64,000 bases of DNA from Trichoderma breve (GCF_028502605.1 NC_079233.1:2046001-2110000); one strand, 5' to 3'; shown: positions 24,981-39,200, numbered from the stretch's first letter. The notes: a model not told the origin generated them from the letters alone. Numbers and translations: made by a program.

Positions 24981-26234
24981 ATGAACTACCCATCACCACG
25001 AACACCTGGATCGACTCCGATCCACGAGTGGGAATATACACGAATGTCATCCGCCACTCCAACCCCATCACCGCGGCCAAGCTGGCTCGAGACGACGCCT
25101 CGACGCCCGGCAACGCGTGCAGCTCACAGCCGGGCCAGCAGCTATTCTCAGGCCGGCGCATCTACGCCTCGGGCTCCAGTAGATTCGCCCCGATACAACA
25201 GCTCCGGCCAGTATGCCACGGTTGATGTGAGTCCCAAATATTTTTCGTCGTCGCGCGGGCCCTCCGGGTCGTTTCAAATTCCTGCCTGGCACGACCGCCG
25301 ATTCTCTCACACCTATGTCCGGGCTACAACTCCGTTTGGAGAATCCGACGAGGACGAGATCTTCGAGGCTTCGGGGCGCACCTATGTGTTGCTTGCCGAG
25401 TCTCGAACAAAGGGTCGCAGGAATTCGCATCATGTTCATGATTATGAAGGGATACGGTACACTAATCACGACGACTACCCACAGGGTACCGCCGCTTACT
25501 ACGCCGACTACAGCCGTGATGCCTACGACTCACCGCAGTCGCACATCCCCCCTACACATGTCCGACCTCCCACCAGCCACGGCCACGCCCGCCGCTCGTC
25601 AGCGGCCAATGTTCCCCAAAGACCATCCACCGTCCGTCCATCGACTCAGGCCTACCGCACAAAGGCGGCTGCTGCCGCCGCGACGACACCCAAGGCTACC
25701 GAAGCTGATGCTCGAAAGCACCGGATTCCCACGGGCTACTCCCTCAAGAACTGGGACCCCTCAGAGGAGCCCATTCTGCTCCTCGGCAGCGTCTTTGACG
25801 CCAACAGCCTGGGCAAGTGGATCTACGACTGGACCGTCTACCGAGCGGGTGCCAACTCTCCCATTGCCGACATGGCGGGCGAGCTCTGGCTCTTGCTGAT
25901 TCAGCTCTCTGGCAAGGTCAAGCGTGCGGAGGACATCGTTGGCCGCGTTCGCAGCACCGAAAACCGAGAGATTATGACCGACTTTATTGACGCCGGCGAG
26001 CGTCTCACAGAGAAGCTTCGCGGATTGCTCAAGGCCTGCGAGGCTCCTATGCTCAAGGCTGCGAAGAAGAAGCAGTCGGGTCTGGGCAAGAACTCTGGCG
26101 TTGAGTTCGTGGACACCCTCTTCGGTCGCGACCGAGAGCTTGCCAAGACCGAGAAGTTTATGCAGAGCGTGAGACTCTTCAGCCTCAGATTCGATGCCAA
26201 CTGTGAGGGCATTCTGCAAAACCCATCTTCCTAA
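24981..26234 (+). CDS. Conserved fungal protein, often labelled 'vegetative cell wall protein gp1'-like; function unknown
   Basis: A single exon of 417 codons. The first in-frame ATG is at 24981; the frame is open further upstream but without an ATG. Residues 1 to about 265 are rich in Ser, Pro, Thr, Arg, Tyr and Ala and look disordered. From about 275 a compact conserved part begins: IPTGYSLKNWDPSEEPILLLG, then VFDANSLGKWIYDWTVY, GELWLLLIQLSGKVKRAEDIV and a charged C-terminal helix region. From memory, this C-terminal block is widespread in filamentous ascomycetes under the misleading gp1 label, which comes from low-complexity similarity of the N-terminal half. There is no signal peptide or membrane segment, so wall location is doubtful. 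The helical, Leu-rich C-terminus suggests a protein-interaction domain. A CT-rich leader precedes the gene, as is common for well-expressed fungal genes. Confidence 0.82.
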   Translation: MNYPSPRTPGSTPIHEWEYTRMSSATPTPSPRPSWLETTPRRPATRAAHSRASSYSQAGASTPRAPVDSPRYNSSGQYATVDVSPKYFSSSRGPSGSFQIPAWHDRRFSHTYVRATTPFGESDEDEIFEASGRTYVLLAESRTKGRRNSHHVHDYEGIRYTNHDDYPQGTAAYYADYSRDAYDSPQSHIPPTHVRPPTSHGHARRSSAANVPQRPSTVRPSTQAYRTKAAAAAATTPKATEADARKHRIPTGYSLKNWDPSEEPILLLGSVFDANSLGKWIYDWTVYRAGANSPIADMAGELWLLLIQLSGKVKRAEDIVGRVRSTENREIMTDFIDAGERLTEKLRGLLKACEAPMLKAAKKKQSGLGKNSGVEFVDTLFGRDRELAKTEKFMQSVRLFSLRFDANCEGILQNPSS

Positions 26235-28502
26235 AGGCCATTTGCTGGTTATTATTTTACTTTCACTATCTTACTGTGAGGACACTATCAATTCCCACAA
26301 TCCAGGATAATCGATCCCCCTACAGAGGACTGTTCCGGGAGCGACCCATTAAAGAGGAGATGCATATGAATTTGCCCTGGACTATGTTTTTCATATGACC
26401 AAGCGTCTCACGTATCCTTTTTAATATTTCCTTTAATTGTTATCCAATTGGCAACTTCCCTAGGATCCCGGACCATCGAAGTTGAATAATGGCCCACTCC
26501 ACCGGATGGAATGGCCCAAGAAAGACGCAAGACTGTACACTAATACTATTGCCTGTTTTTGTTCTCGTCCGGAGATTTCCTATGGATACCCAATCTTACG
26601 GACTCTTTCATTTCTATTTCCTATGTTCTGAAACTCGGTCTCGGAGCGATGAATGGCTTTCCTTTCCTTTCTTTTCGGTTATTCAAAAGACAGATTTCTT
26701 TTAAGGGCGACCTGTACTACCACCAATGCACACGGGGAGGAGACACCGAGACACGGGGCATTTTTCCATCTAGAGATACCCAGCGTTATCATTTCGGGCG
26801 CGTCGCAAGCAAGCGGGAGGAGACGAGGCGGGAGGAGCAAAAAACAAAAGCGACAGCAAGGTGGCGAGGTTGTCTGTTTTACATGACTTTTATTGACTGA
26901 TTATCTTTCTTTCTTTTTTTATTTCTTTTCTTGGGTTTAATGTGCTGCGGCAGCAACGATTTTACAGAGTGTTTTTTTATTGAGAATTTTGAGATTGGGA
27001 ATACTAGATGGAGGACTTTAGTTTACTGCAAAATGATGATGGCTTTGATGAGCTCGAATATTTATCCCCCTCTATATGAACTTTTCAGGCTCCATTCGTG
27101 TGATACTGTGTATGTCTACGACGTGTCTTTTTTCCCACTGCAGCCTTTTGTGGAGTGATGCGGTAGGGGTTTGCCCTGCATGTATGTAGGTAAGAGTGTG
27201 GATAGCGGTCTATGTCCCCTTCATGTCTCAATGTAAATTGTAAAAGCCAACGGCTTGTTAATATGAAACTGGAGGCCACACGATGTGTATCCATCCCCAT
27301 AGGGCGATAAAGCTCCGTAGAAGAGACGTGTTGGAATACGGCATCAGCCCGCCGTTACAATGCTGAAGAGATGTCTTGGCGATGACGTCTGTCCACGTCT
27401 CTCCAAGGGCGGTTTGCCACGTCTTTCGTCTTTTATTTTACGTGTACTCATGTTTTTAACTCACTACGTGGAGTTGTATAACGAAGGGGCTTTGTAGGTG
27501 ATAGGTAATGATGCTTTTAAGATGGGTTTTGTGCTATTCTATCTTTCTGGGGAATGGAGCATGATTTGGGATTAGGCAGACGAATTGAATGCTACAGGAT
27601 TCTCTTTAGGTATACGCTGTTGCTGCTTTTCGTTCTGGTTTTTACGTTGCTACTGGGTTGGGTTGGGGGATACAAGTACGAGGATTGGTTGGGAACGTTG
27701 TGTGTACCTGTATGTGGCTTTTATGGTGTAAGTTGGCGGTATAATGAAGGTTTACTGCTTGGGAAGGCTTTAGATGGATGCTGTAGAATGGCTGGTGTAT
27801 TTGGTGGTAGGTCAGGTCTTGGGATGAGCTGCTTCGTGCAGATCTGGTCTCAATCTGTGACTAACCATACGCTGAATTGAGCACCTGAGACGTGCTTAGA
27901 CGACACACAGCAGTAATGACAAAGAAGAAGGTTGGTGAATTGCTTGAAAGGCGGCATGAACTCGTCGTGCTTATTCGGAGGCTGTGCTTGTCTCATCTTC
28001 ATGTCTCATAGTAAGGAGCTACAAGTGCCCGTCTTGTCTCGCGGGCAATGGCCAAGTCAAGTATGACAGCTGTAGACGTCCCCTTCAATAATTTTCTTTC
28101 TCTGTCTCTCTCTCTCTCATGTCTCGGGGTTTCAACTGGAATCATCACCATGGGGGTTTTCTTAGCTACGGTACGACAGTCCATGGCGCAGAACCAGCCC
28201 CCCATGTCTCAATCATCAGCCTCGTAGTGCGCATCAGGCTGGAATGCCGGCTCAGCAAGAAGCTATCCATGCGTGCATAATGGATTCCCGTCCTCAGCCT
28301 CACTTGACTCATTTTTTTCTTCCTATCGAGTGGCAACCTATCAATGCAGCTTCTGTATGGTCGACGTCTTTTGGGGGAGAAAAAAGAAAAAAGAAAAGGT
28401 AGCAGGTTTCAATCGAATGAAACTGGCTAATCCAGCCGCCCACGTCCGAGCCGAAAGAGCCCTGCACTGTACGACGGGAAGATTGAAGCGGATCCCATGT
28501 CG

Positions 28503-28516
28503 TTTTTTTTTTTTTT
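28503..28516. repeat. Poly-T tract (14 nt)
   Basis: An uninterrupted run of 14 T sits in non-coding DNA. A comparable A14 tract lies at 29292-29305. Either run may differ in length between reads. Confidence 0.85.
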
Positions 28517-30310
28517 GCGCAACAGAAAGAGGGGAGAGGAGAAGAGTCTTGCATTAAGCACACTCCCCCTCCAAGTTTGTTGTGTTTGCTTTTTCTTCTT
28601 TTTTCCTTGATGGTGCTGGGCTCTCGTGCGGAGAAGAGCATGCGTTTGCCTAGGTGCGTAATGCGGTAGGCAGTGGGTTTTTTGTGGTGTTCTTTGTCTC
28701 CTCTCTACTAGGATGTTTTTCCTTGTTTTCTTTTCTGGGCGTTTAGGTGTGCCCAGCTACTATTACTTCGGGGCCATGTCATTAGGACAAGCAGGAATGG
28801 GGCTGCATAAGGCGGCGGAAGAAGAGACGAAAGGCCTCTTTGTCCTTTGCGTATCACCAAGAGCTGCGTACAACAAAGCGTCTGGTTCTATTTCTGTTGG
28901 AGCCACAGGATTGTGTCACCGAGAGACACATCACATCACATCACTCTACATGGCACTGGCCGCTGCGCTGGCTGAGTATCACAGGGTCTCAAGCGGCTCA
29001 CTCTCAGCCCTGTCTTGGGCCCACGGAAAGATAGTGGCCACGGCATGAGATGAATGTGAGAGTATTTGCGCATGGCATGGGGGGCATGGCGTGTGTCTCT
29101 TCTTCTTCTTTTCCTTCACCTTGTCGAGACCCCCTCACTTTCAGCCCGATTTGGGGCCTGAACAATTCCCACTAGCCATGTCATAAAAATGATGATACAG
29201 TTGTTACCTGGCTAAGGTAGGCAAGGGCGGCGCTTTGATAGGTCGTTGGCTCCCAAAAGGCAGATGCATAAGTTAGGTTGGGCATCTGTATAAAAAAAAA
29301 AAAAACCGACTGGGATGGGTCCATTTGGATTCGGAGCGCCCCGAAAGCCGCGATTAACCAGCGCAGCCACCACGCGGTGCCTCAATAGCGTGGTTTGCAG
29401 TATTGCTGAACTGCAAACTGTTTGGGCGCTTAGGATTGGACCGTGGAGGATGACTTGCATAATCCGACTCACCTGACGGGCTCTGCAGCAGCGAAAGAGG
29501 GATTTGCGACTGGCAAGGCCAATCACGGCCGGGGGGTGGTTTAATGGCATGCATGTGTACGGTGGGAGTTGTTCTGGGGACAAAAGTCTTCTCTCGTCAT
29601 CATTGCCTTTTTCTCTGCTTCTTTGCTCCATCTGGCGGGAGGAGAAAAAAACAGGGCTGCGGCCGTGGTTCATGCCGGGGGCTGTGTGTTACATGATGAC
29701 AGGAATCCCAAGACATGGAATGAGAAATGCAGGTCCATGTGCGCCGTAGGGCGATGGGACGAAAGGCCGGAAGCACGCAAACTGCCCCAAACGGTGCTGT
29801 CTTCCATGCGTGACTGCGTTGAAGGAGTCTGACGTCTTACGTGCTCACTGGCTGAGCAGACATGTTGCATGTAGTCATCCTCAAGATCACCATCCCATAC
29901 AGTAACGCATTGTCAGCTCTCGACTAGCACACGCACAAGCGGGGGGGAAGAGAAGCACGGTGTATTCCATATCTCCCCCTCCTTCTCCCCTCGCCCGCAT
30001 TCGACTGGGAATGTAACCTGGAGATACCGATGTTGCACAGATGCCAGATTTGCTGAGAAGCCCTTTCGACTTGGGACGCATATGCGCACGACACGCTGCA
30101 TATATTGGCCTCAGCCTGGCGCAGCACATGTCTGTCGCTCGATGCCGCTAAACTGCTGCGGCCAGCCAGACAGGGCCCCCTTTTGCGTCGCCCAGCTGCA
30201 AAGATGATGCTGAGCGATTGTCCTGCGCCTACCCGTATCCAGGCCATTATTGACGACCGACATCAATTTAATGTGGTAAGCAAAGCGAGTGGACGCTCCA
30301 CTTGTTCGGC

Positions 30311-30331
30311 TCTTCTCTCTCTCTCTCTCTC
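30311..30331. repeat. CT dinucleotide microsatellite
   Basis: About ten CT units follow TCTT in non-coding DNA. A shorter TCTC run lies near 28098-28118. Confidence 0.85.
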
Positions 30332-31742
30332 GCTTGTGCGCCTCGTATTCCGTGATACTGCTTCCTTCGTGTATCTTTACGAGCGTCTGTAGTGTCGAAA
30401 GAGCCGAAATTGGAGCGAGCTATTGAGCAATGCCCCGGCGCAGATCTTCGGAGGTGCCGGTGGGCGGGGCCGGATCGGAGGTGAAGGCGCCGGCTGAAGT
30501 CGGACGTAGCCGAGATGGGAATTGTGACGCAATGGAGCAGTTGTAAGAGTAGAGCGGCATTGACTCATATCAGCAGATATGTACTATAATCTTGTATCAC
30601 AAGAAATGACTCTCTAGTAGGGTCTATCTATTAACCACATTTTTTTCAGACTTGGACTGTCAGCAGAATGTGTGGTACAGCCTCCATTGAGTTAGGTAGT
30701 ATTGGCCAATCGACTAACAACTTCACAATCTACTTTTCAATCGCCTTACGAGTCTATCGGGGTATAAGTTTGAAGCCAAGGGACTTCTCTTACTTCGTGG
30801 ATGATATATCATAAGTAAAATTCGTGAGCTTCAAGGCGCATATATAGTGAATGCAATCAGCTCGCAGCGAAATTACTTGGCCTGTATACTTGTTGATCTT
30901 CTTCCAACTTCTTCAGTCTCCCAGTTTGGCTTAAAAATAAGTATTCTTGGATAGTTCTCGCAATTATGTTGTGAACTCCTATTAGTAACAGAGTAATATG
31001 CAAAAGCAAGATTGAAGTCATTCTCAGTTCCAGGGAGAAGGGTTGTAGACTAGCCTTACATTTGTACGCAATCCCTTTGTTCCCAAATAGCTTTCCTAAA
31101 TCTACCAGTAGTTATCCATAATATCTGGTATTTGTTTTCGTCACACTCTCTTACTTCTATAAGAACTTGCTCATATGAGTACACTCTACTTTCATTGTCG
31201 CTCGGGAGGGAAATTCTTGGAGGTATCATATAACTGAAGTGTGTTGATATGGTTAGTCTTGCGAAGTGTGCTATGACTAACCGTTATAGGGTTGATCACG
31301 TCTGCTACTTATATAACTAGATTTAGCTCACGCTCTCAACATAGACGTTTGTCCTTGTAGTCAATGGCTATAGGGTCCTGATATCTAAGCAATACTCGAG
31401 ACGAACAGGAAAGACAACCTCGTTCCATCAACTAGCGAACAGAGGAATTCGTCCCTTCTATTCCACAAATGTTGGGAGTTGAGATAAAAATGGTAGACAT
31501 TTACTAGACATCTAGGTAGACTTAACCACATATTGAACTCATTCTTTGCTTCATTATTAAACTATTTACATCTAATTGATATCATTTAATTTCAAGATCT
31601 AATGGCTCCAGAAAGCATAAATCATGGGTTCTTGATAACTTTTGAAACTTTTCTTCATGCGATGCGAAATTCCTTCACTCATGTGCTTCAAATCGTACAT
31701 GCGCAGACATGCAAGTCGTCGCAAATATCTTTCCCATCCCCT

Positions 31743-34700
31743 TTACCTCTTGTTGTAGTTGACGAATCGGCTCTAAAGAAACAGAGTTAGCAAACTGGAT
31801 CAAATCGTAAAACGGAAAATGAGGAAAACATACACCCAGATAGAGAATGGTAATGTTGCTGACGACGAAGCAGAGGAAGATACCCAAGTCTCTCCAGCGA
31901 TGGTCAAAGCTCAAGCTCAATGGTGTGTAGAACTCATCGCCAACCTTGTATGAGCAGTACTCGCAGTCTGAGGTGCTGTTGGAAACGAGATATCCCGGGG
32001 CACCCCTTTCGAAGAAAGGCTGCATGTACTCGCCGCAGGTTGTACCGTTAGGGGCGGTGAATCTGTTCAGCTCGCTGGGCTTGCAAACGACTTCGAGTCC
32101 ATGTAGTGCAGTGGTAACACAAGCACCGATGAGACGAGTGAAAGGATCGAGCTGGTAGAGCCAGACACGCCAGCCCTTGGGCATCTGCGCATACGGAATG
32201 GTAACACCACAGAAGAGAGCGAAGACAATGGTAATGAAAGGATCAAACTGGGTAGAGACACGAGGTGAGGGAGTAAGCGCGGAGAGACCTTGGCCCAGGG
32301 TGACAGCGAACAGTTCTGTGATGAGAACCATGAAGAACTGGAAACCGGCACGCGAGGGGTCGGTTTGGAAGCCAGGCATGAAGTACAAGGGCAGGTAGAA
32401 CGAGACCGCACAGAGGACAGAGTAAGGCATCTCAGCGAGAATGATGGCCGTGACGAACGAAGAGGTTGAGTACATCTTGGACGAGGATTCGCGGAAGAAG
32501 AGTGCACGCTTCATGGCGTACATGATTTCGACCTGCGACATGATGATGGCGGGCAACACTGTGATCTGGAACATGACGAAGACCTTGTACTGAAGAGAAG
32601 ACTTCGAGTTGTCCAAGTTGAGATACGTGAGACCAGTGATAATGGCGACAGCAATGTGGGCAAACAGGCGAGTAAACAGGTAGTTGGGCGAGCGCCAGAA
32701 AGCTCGGAACATGCGTCGGACAACAACATTCATCTGGTGGTAAAGAGGAGAGGCGTACTCCTTTTCAAGTCCGGGGCTTGCCTGGTTAGCGGCCATGCGC
32801 TCTCGCTTCAGCTCGATGATGACATCCTTGGTATGAGCAAATTCAGGGCTGTCTTCCCAGATATCAGCCCAGTCACGGTCACCAATTCGGGGCATGCTAC
32901 CGGCACCGACGGCATCAAGCATATACTCTGCAACGTTGTCGGTAGGGGCAGCTTCGGCACCATAGCGTGCCAGGTAGGCGCGCAGAACAGCAGCATCCTT
33001 GCCAATATCGCCAAAGTAGACAGTGCGTCCTCCTCGCTGCAGCAGCAAAAGACGGTCGAAGTTTTGGAAAAGCGCAGCGTTGGGCTGGTGGATGGTGCAG
33101 AGAATTGCCTGCCCAGCGGCAGCCAGCTTCTTCAGGAAACGAACAATATTGAAGGCACTCTGACTGTCCAAACCGGAAGTAGGCTCATCCAAGAACAGGA
33201 GCAATTCGGGCTTGGCGGCAAGTTCAACTCCAATGGTCACACGCTTGCGCTGTTCGACGGTCAAGCCAGCTTCAGGGGATCCGATGATGCAGTCGGCAAT
33301 GTTCTCCATTTCCAACAGAGAGATGATCTCTTCCACATATGCATGGCGCTCGGGGATAGGGGTTTCGAAAGGTTGGCGGAGTTCAGCAGAAAATCGAAGA
33401 GCTTCACGGACTGTCTGAGTGGGCTCATGAACATCGAGCTGCTCAGCATAGGAGGTGGATCGTTGGAATTGCTTTCCGGGCTTGGCACCATCTACCAAAA
33501 CGTCGCCATAGATGACACCAATGTTCTTTCTAGATGCCAAGACATCGAGGAGTGTGGTCTTTCCAGCGCCAGACGCTCCCATCAAGGCGGTAAGTTCACC
33601 TGGCTTCACATATCCAAAAACGTTGTTGAGAAGACGTCGGGTACCACCGGGGACAGGCACATCGTAGTTGAGGCTCTCCCAAGTCAAAACGCTAGTCGAG
33701 TTAATGATCAACTCAGAACCTTCCTCGTTAGATCTATCCTTGCGCTTGGCGTCGCGCTTGTCGGCCAAGGCTTTGTTCAATTCTTCTCGCTCCTTGTTAG
33801 GCTTTGCGTAAACCTTGAAGCTGTTTCCACCCATGCCAAACTTGACGATCTCACCAAGGAGCACGTTTAGGAAGAGGAAGAACACAATCAGCGCCATGAC
33901 AATACCCCAGTTGCGCCACAAGTCGCCAGGAAGGTAATCGAAACCCTGAGAGATGTAGTCACGGCCTCGGACAAAGGTTGTGCCAGCGTTTGAACCAGGC
34001 AGAACACAGACTTGATGGTTGATGTCAGTATATCCAGGACCGGATGGAATAAGCGATTCGGCGGTACAGGTGAGATCAATTCTCTCAAACTCATTCTCCA
34101 TCAAAGAGCTAAATGCGAGGCCCAAAATATTGATCCAATAGATCCAGCGAAGCCAGACTTTTTCGGATTGATACTGAATGAGATATCCGGACGTGGTGAT
34201 GAAAAGCGTGATAATAACGACGGCAAACTTGATGGCAGAGTCGAAATCAGGGCTGACACAGCCAAGAATTCGGAAAAAGAGCGTCATTCCAATGTTACCA
34301 GAGAGAATCATCAGATAGAAGGTGAAGAATGCGCCGGCATCTCGAACTAGGCCTGTCATGAAATAGACGATGATGGAGAAGACAAGAATTTGACTGGCTG
34401 CAAACGCTTGATCCACAAAGATTTGGGCAATCCAGAGAGCCGAAGGTCGATGGAATGCGTATGCCTTGTGTCTTGCGACCAGTGGACGCCCCAACATTGT
34501 TCCTCCTAATTCTGAGAAGGCCTGGAAAGCGTTAAACAGGAGTGCTACAAACAACAAACCACCCTTGCTGAAAGCACTGGCGGAAGTTTGACCGAGATTC
34601 AGATACAGGGTTCCGAGAACGATGGCGACGAGGATACTGCGACTCCAGCCCACGATCAGGTTAAATCGATCCTGGAGCTTGAGAATAAACTGTCGTTTCA

Positions 34701-36225
34701 TGATAGACCAGACTTGGATATGGAAACCGACTTGATAGGGGCTTCGCTTAGATGTGCCACGTTTGCCTTCCTTAAAGGCAACCAAGAAATCGTCGTGCTT
34801 CTGCTTTTCATGCTCAAGGTTTGCCTTGTACTCGGCAATTTCATCTTCAATCATTTTCTGGTAAGGCGATGCCTTGAATGCATCCCTGAGTGAGTCTGGG
34901 CTGTGAGGGGCGTTTTCTGCAGATCTTCCAGGTTGATATTCACGCTCGAATTCGTCAGTACAGCCAGTAACATAGTCAGGAGTCGTCTGTCTTGGCTGCG
35001 GCAGGAAACCAAGGCCTTCGAAATAGGCACGTGCATCCTTTGCAGGGCCAAAGTAGACTTGTCGTCCCTCATCAATCACCATGACCTTGTCAAAGAGCTT
35101 GTAGATGTTCTCGGAAGCTTGGTACAGAGAGACAAAGGTGCAAGTTTTGTAGAGATCCGTCTGAATCCTCAAACTCTTTGCAAAGTCAAGGGCAGTACTG
35201 GCATCGAGACCACGAGTGCTGTTGTCCCAAGAGAGAATGCAAGCGTTTGTGATCATCATTTCCGCGATGGAGACACGCTTTCGCTCACCACCAGACACAC
35301 CACGAACGAAGGCATCACCAACAATGGTCTTTCTAGTGTGTTCAATGTTGAACATCTTGAGTAGCAGAGTGATGATGTGCTCCTTGAATTCAGTCTTGGA
35401 CATGTTGCCAGGTCGCTTAGCAGGCATCTTGACATCCAAAGCGAATCCCAGAGTCTGCTCAACAGTCAACGTAGGGTGGTGCACATCGTCTTCAGCATTG
35501 TAGACGGCTTCACCACGGTATCGCTTGAACTCTTGCGCAGTCCATGGACCATAAAAGACATCTCCATGGACTCCAGTGTATCCATATCGCTGGTTAGCAA
35601 TGGCCTTGAGGAAGGTGGTGCAACCAGAGCCTGGAGTTCCCAGAACCAGAATCATCTCTCCTGGCTTGCACACGCCCTGAAAGCCATCAAGCAGCGTAGC
35701 CTCAGTAAACTTCGGGCCTAGGCCGACCATGCTTAGCAGTGGAGAGATGACGTTGAAGGTGTCGATGATGGCATCGGGGAAGGTTTTGACAAAGTTGGTG
35801 AAGCCGCCGATACCCTTGACGGTCAGACCATCCCAGCAGGTTCCGATATGTTTCGATCGAATTCCGGCCTCGGTGCTGGCGTCAAGATCGCCTCGGAGAG
35901 CAGTCTCTAAGTCGAAGAGAGAGACGTCATCATCCTCTGCTGTGACAGTGGCCCCCTTTTCGGGGTCGGAAGTAGATTGGTGCTTGTTCTTGCGACTCGC
36001 TCGAGAAACACCAGTAAACTCGCGCTGCAGACCGGCAAAGTGAGCCTCAGCTTGCTCAACAGAGACGCCCGTCTGAACTCTGGCAAGTTCCTTAGAAGAG
36101 CGATCACCTTCAACCTGAGTCTCCACAGAGTTTGAATCCAATTGCTCACCAAGCTCCTTTGCCGTCGCCGAGTTTGCCGTGCTAGGCAGCGACTCCTCCT
36201 TGAGAGGAGGCTGCTCCCCAGCCAT
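31743..36225 (-). CDS. Full-size PDR/ABCG multidrug efflux transporter
   Basis: Two exons on the minus strand, 36225-31834 and 31772-31743, give 1473 residues. The 61-bp intron (GTATGT, GCTAAC branch, TTTCTTTAG) changes the C-terminus to LYLG-SRFVNYNKR, which resembles the basic tail of family members; without splicing the frame would run 52 residues further as nonsense. The order is NBD1-TMD1-NBD2-TMD2. NBD1 has the PDR-typical degenerate Walker A GTPGSGCTT (about 196-204), signature VSGGERKRVSI (about 310) and Walker B region ILSWDNSTRGLDAS. NBD2 has canonical GASGAGKTT (about 881), the degenerate signature LTVEQRKRVTIG (about 987) and LLFLDEPTSGLDS. The alternation of one degenerate and one canonical site is normal for fungal PDR pumps. 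The pump would sit in the plasma membrane and export azoles, plant defence compounds or its own toxins. A Snq2/AtrB-like subgroup is likely but not proven. Confidence 0.95.
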
Positions 36226-39200
36226 TGTGGTTACTTTTTGGAGAGTTGTACGAAGCTGCTATTTGTATAGATGCTTGAAAAGATGAAAGTCGTTGTCGGT
36301 ATTATAGTTGTCCAAAAAGGATCGTCGCCGAGAATTGGTGAACGAAGGATACTTTGGACGTAAAGTATGGTCAAGTTCCAATAGTCCAGACAGAATTATT
36401 ATTGAGGTTCTAACGACGAGTGAATGCAATTATTTCTTTGGTCGTTTGTATGGTGAGATCAGATGAAGCAAAAAGAGTAAGCGGTGGGCTCGAGCGGTGT
36501 GATTCTACCAGACGAAAGAAAAAAAAAATCACAATGCAGAGATTAGTAGAGAAGGAGGATATCAAACAACCCCAACAGAGAAAGACTCTCGATGACAACC
36601 AAAATTGGTTATCAAGCGATGACCAAAACAACAGCTGAGCAAAAAGTAGGACGCCTAGAGTTTTTATTCATTTCCTCACGGCTAAAGAAAAGCGCAAAGC
36701 AAAAAAAAAATCGGGGGCCTGCGGAGCTCCAAGGGGGTTCTTTTGGCCTGCCAAGATTTCTGGGGCCAGATAACGGCATCCAACCTCGCCCTATGACAAG
36801 GACAAAGCTCTCTGACATACTTCCCACTTCCCGGCCAACAGACTCATGGCCCACCTGCAGGGCGGCAGCTCGAGTTTGCCAGCACAGCTTGACCGTCAAA
36901 AGTCCGAAGGCGAGGGGCAAAGCCGGAGCTACAGCCGTTCACCAGGTAAAACCCGGCCAAGCGGCGACAAGAATCCACTCTGGATGCACAGATTGGGGGT
37001 ACCGGAGGCAGTGGGGCATTCCAGGAGAGCTACTGGAAGTTCTTGTACAGCTGGACTATGGATCATTGCTACGATGAGTATCCGATTGCTTACTCCAAGT
37101 ACGTACGAGTACATATGACTAACTACGACGATGTTGCTGTTTGTTCATGGAGGCAATACAGACAGTCACGCAGACGACAGGTATCCGGAGGAGGAATATT
37201 CAGCCATCGCTGTGACCGATACAAGTTCCACAGGCCAAGCTGTCAGACTTTGACGTTCTTCTCCAATATTGGGGCCGATGAGATGACCAGTTCCCTATTT
37301 CATGCTCTGGAGCCGGAATAACATGTTGACGCATTCTTATTAATAAGGTTCATTTCCGGAAATCGGAAATACGGAGTTAGAGCCGCAAGCCTCTCGTCAA
37401 GCTGACTCTTCTATCAAAGCAACAATGGCGGCAGTGGCCAGCCGTGACAATCTCATCGGTGGCAATCTGTTGAATATTCAACTGATGGGCTTCTGTGTTT
37501 CTGTGATTGTACAGCACAGCGTTGAACTGAATTGCTATACGCTGGTGTGAAAGAACGGATAGAACATGGCATCAATCGTGTTCGGGCATTTTGAGGATGC
37601 CTAAAACGGCAATAAGCCAATAAGCCAACAGCACGATGGATCATGGCGTGCGACCAGTGGCGCTGCGCTTGGTCAGAATCATGGGGCGTTTGGTGCTAGA
37701 ACGACTCAGCAACTCCGAGTTTTAGGATTACGGAGCCCCGAACGCAAGGGTCGTGCTCAGCTGGAGAGATTTCGATGAGAAAGTTACCCATAGCAAATCC
37801 GTCGATAAACAGCTTACTCCCCAGACTTTTTTTTCTTTCATTCTCGTTTTTCTGATGCCAAGCATACAGCTCCCTCCTGGTGGTGGTCTGGTCCAAGAAG
37901 CGGTCGAAACGACCTCAATACATCACCGCTTCTCTATCTCTAGCCCCCATCATGTAGGGGTTGACAGCCCATACTACAATCGATCCACAACTCTCCTTTG
38001 ATCGGCTACGAACGACATAGAACACAGGTTCAATCACCGCCTATCTTGATTCGCGACATCCCCTCTCTTGTCACTTCTCAACTTGGAAATGTCACCGGAT
38101 GTAACACGGCACCACTGATATTTCACGGCGCGCGTGCCAATATAAAATCTTTTGATATGGGATGAAACAGACCAGCACGGACTGTTAAGCCCGCCTCACG
38201 GCTTGGAGGGTGCGGCGCTCGGCGCTCGCTGACTTTTCTTTTTTTGCCCACTTCTTCTTCCTACAACCGGGGGGTTGCGGCCCGCGCCCCTGTTGGCCAC
38301 GCCGTTCGTTGTTTGCCCCGTTTCGGTCCGCACTGGTACAATGTGGTAAGTGGTCACAAACTGCCATGAGGAGACTGAGACACTTTTCAGCCATCCCGTC
38401 CTTGTCGCAGCAAAATCCATTGTTTTGATTGTCTTATACAAGCGCATGTTGTCTATGACATACATACGAGTACGAATCACCGTTAATACGCCAACTCTCG
38501 TTTGTGGCTTACGAATTCGGCCTCCTCCGAGCTAGTTCAGCATATGGGTCTTTCATCAAGCCGGCGGGCGCGGCACCCGCCGACCCTGGGCTCGTTCCTT
38601 GGTTCCTACAGGCTGAGATTGCCGATCCGAGAACTGAAAATTTCGACGTTTGGGTGGCGAGCCTTCCCTCAGTGGGAAATTGCAATTCTTGGGATTCAGC
38701 CCCCGCCATCACCTCCGCATCAAGAAAACATGCTCAACGGCGTGTTGAGGTAAACCGACCGTGTTTGCGTGTCAGGATTTAGAACATGTGCGAATCAACG
38801 CGTGGAGAAATAGTCGGCCTCTCTCTTTGCACTAGCCTTCGTAATACGCCCTCCACCCACCGTCGGTCGGTTAATATGCAACTTGCTCGCCGGATGACTC
38901 CCACTCAAAAGGAGGCGCAATCCGGCACAGCGTTATCCCGCTTGTTACTAATAACAACACCTCAGTCGTATAAGTGGCTCCATTTTGCTCAAGACAAGGG
39001 AGCACACCAGCTCCGATGCAGACACTACTCGGCAATTATCATTACAAGTATGTCTGCGTGTCATCAGAGAAACGGACCGCAAAGAGCGCTTTTCGCTTTA
39101 TCCGCAATATCGTATCGTTGTCGGATTTGGGATATTTCGAGAAAGACATCAGGCATCAACTCTCCCATTTGATAGGCGAAGTTCCGACTTACTGCACAGC

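Larger units (their letters stand above)
26235..31742. other. Intergenic, about 5.5 kb, no supportable gene
   Basis: It contains simple-sequence runs (T14 at 28503-28516, A14 at 29292-29305, CT dinucleotides near 28098-28118 and 30311-30331) and only short frames. From about 30.6 kb to the ABC gene the DNA is clearly more AT-rich, without coding signal. It includes the 3' flanks of two convergent genes. Confidence 0.5.

Noticed and set aside
31675..31833. Unspliced 52-residue C-terminal extension of the ABC transporter
   Set aside because: It begins at a perfect GTATGT donor with branch point and acceptor downstream; the spliced tail matches the basic end of the family.
32656..33870. 404-codon plus-strand frame
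   Set aside because: It lies exactly antisense to NBD2 and linker of the ABC transporter and has no domain of its own; a codon-bias shadow.
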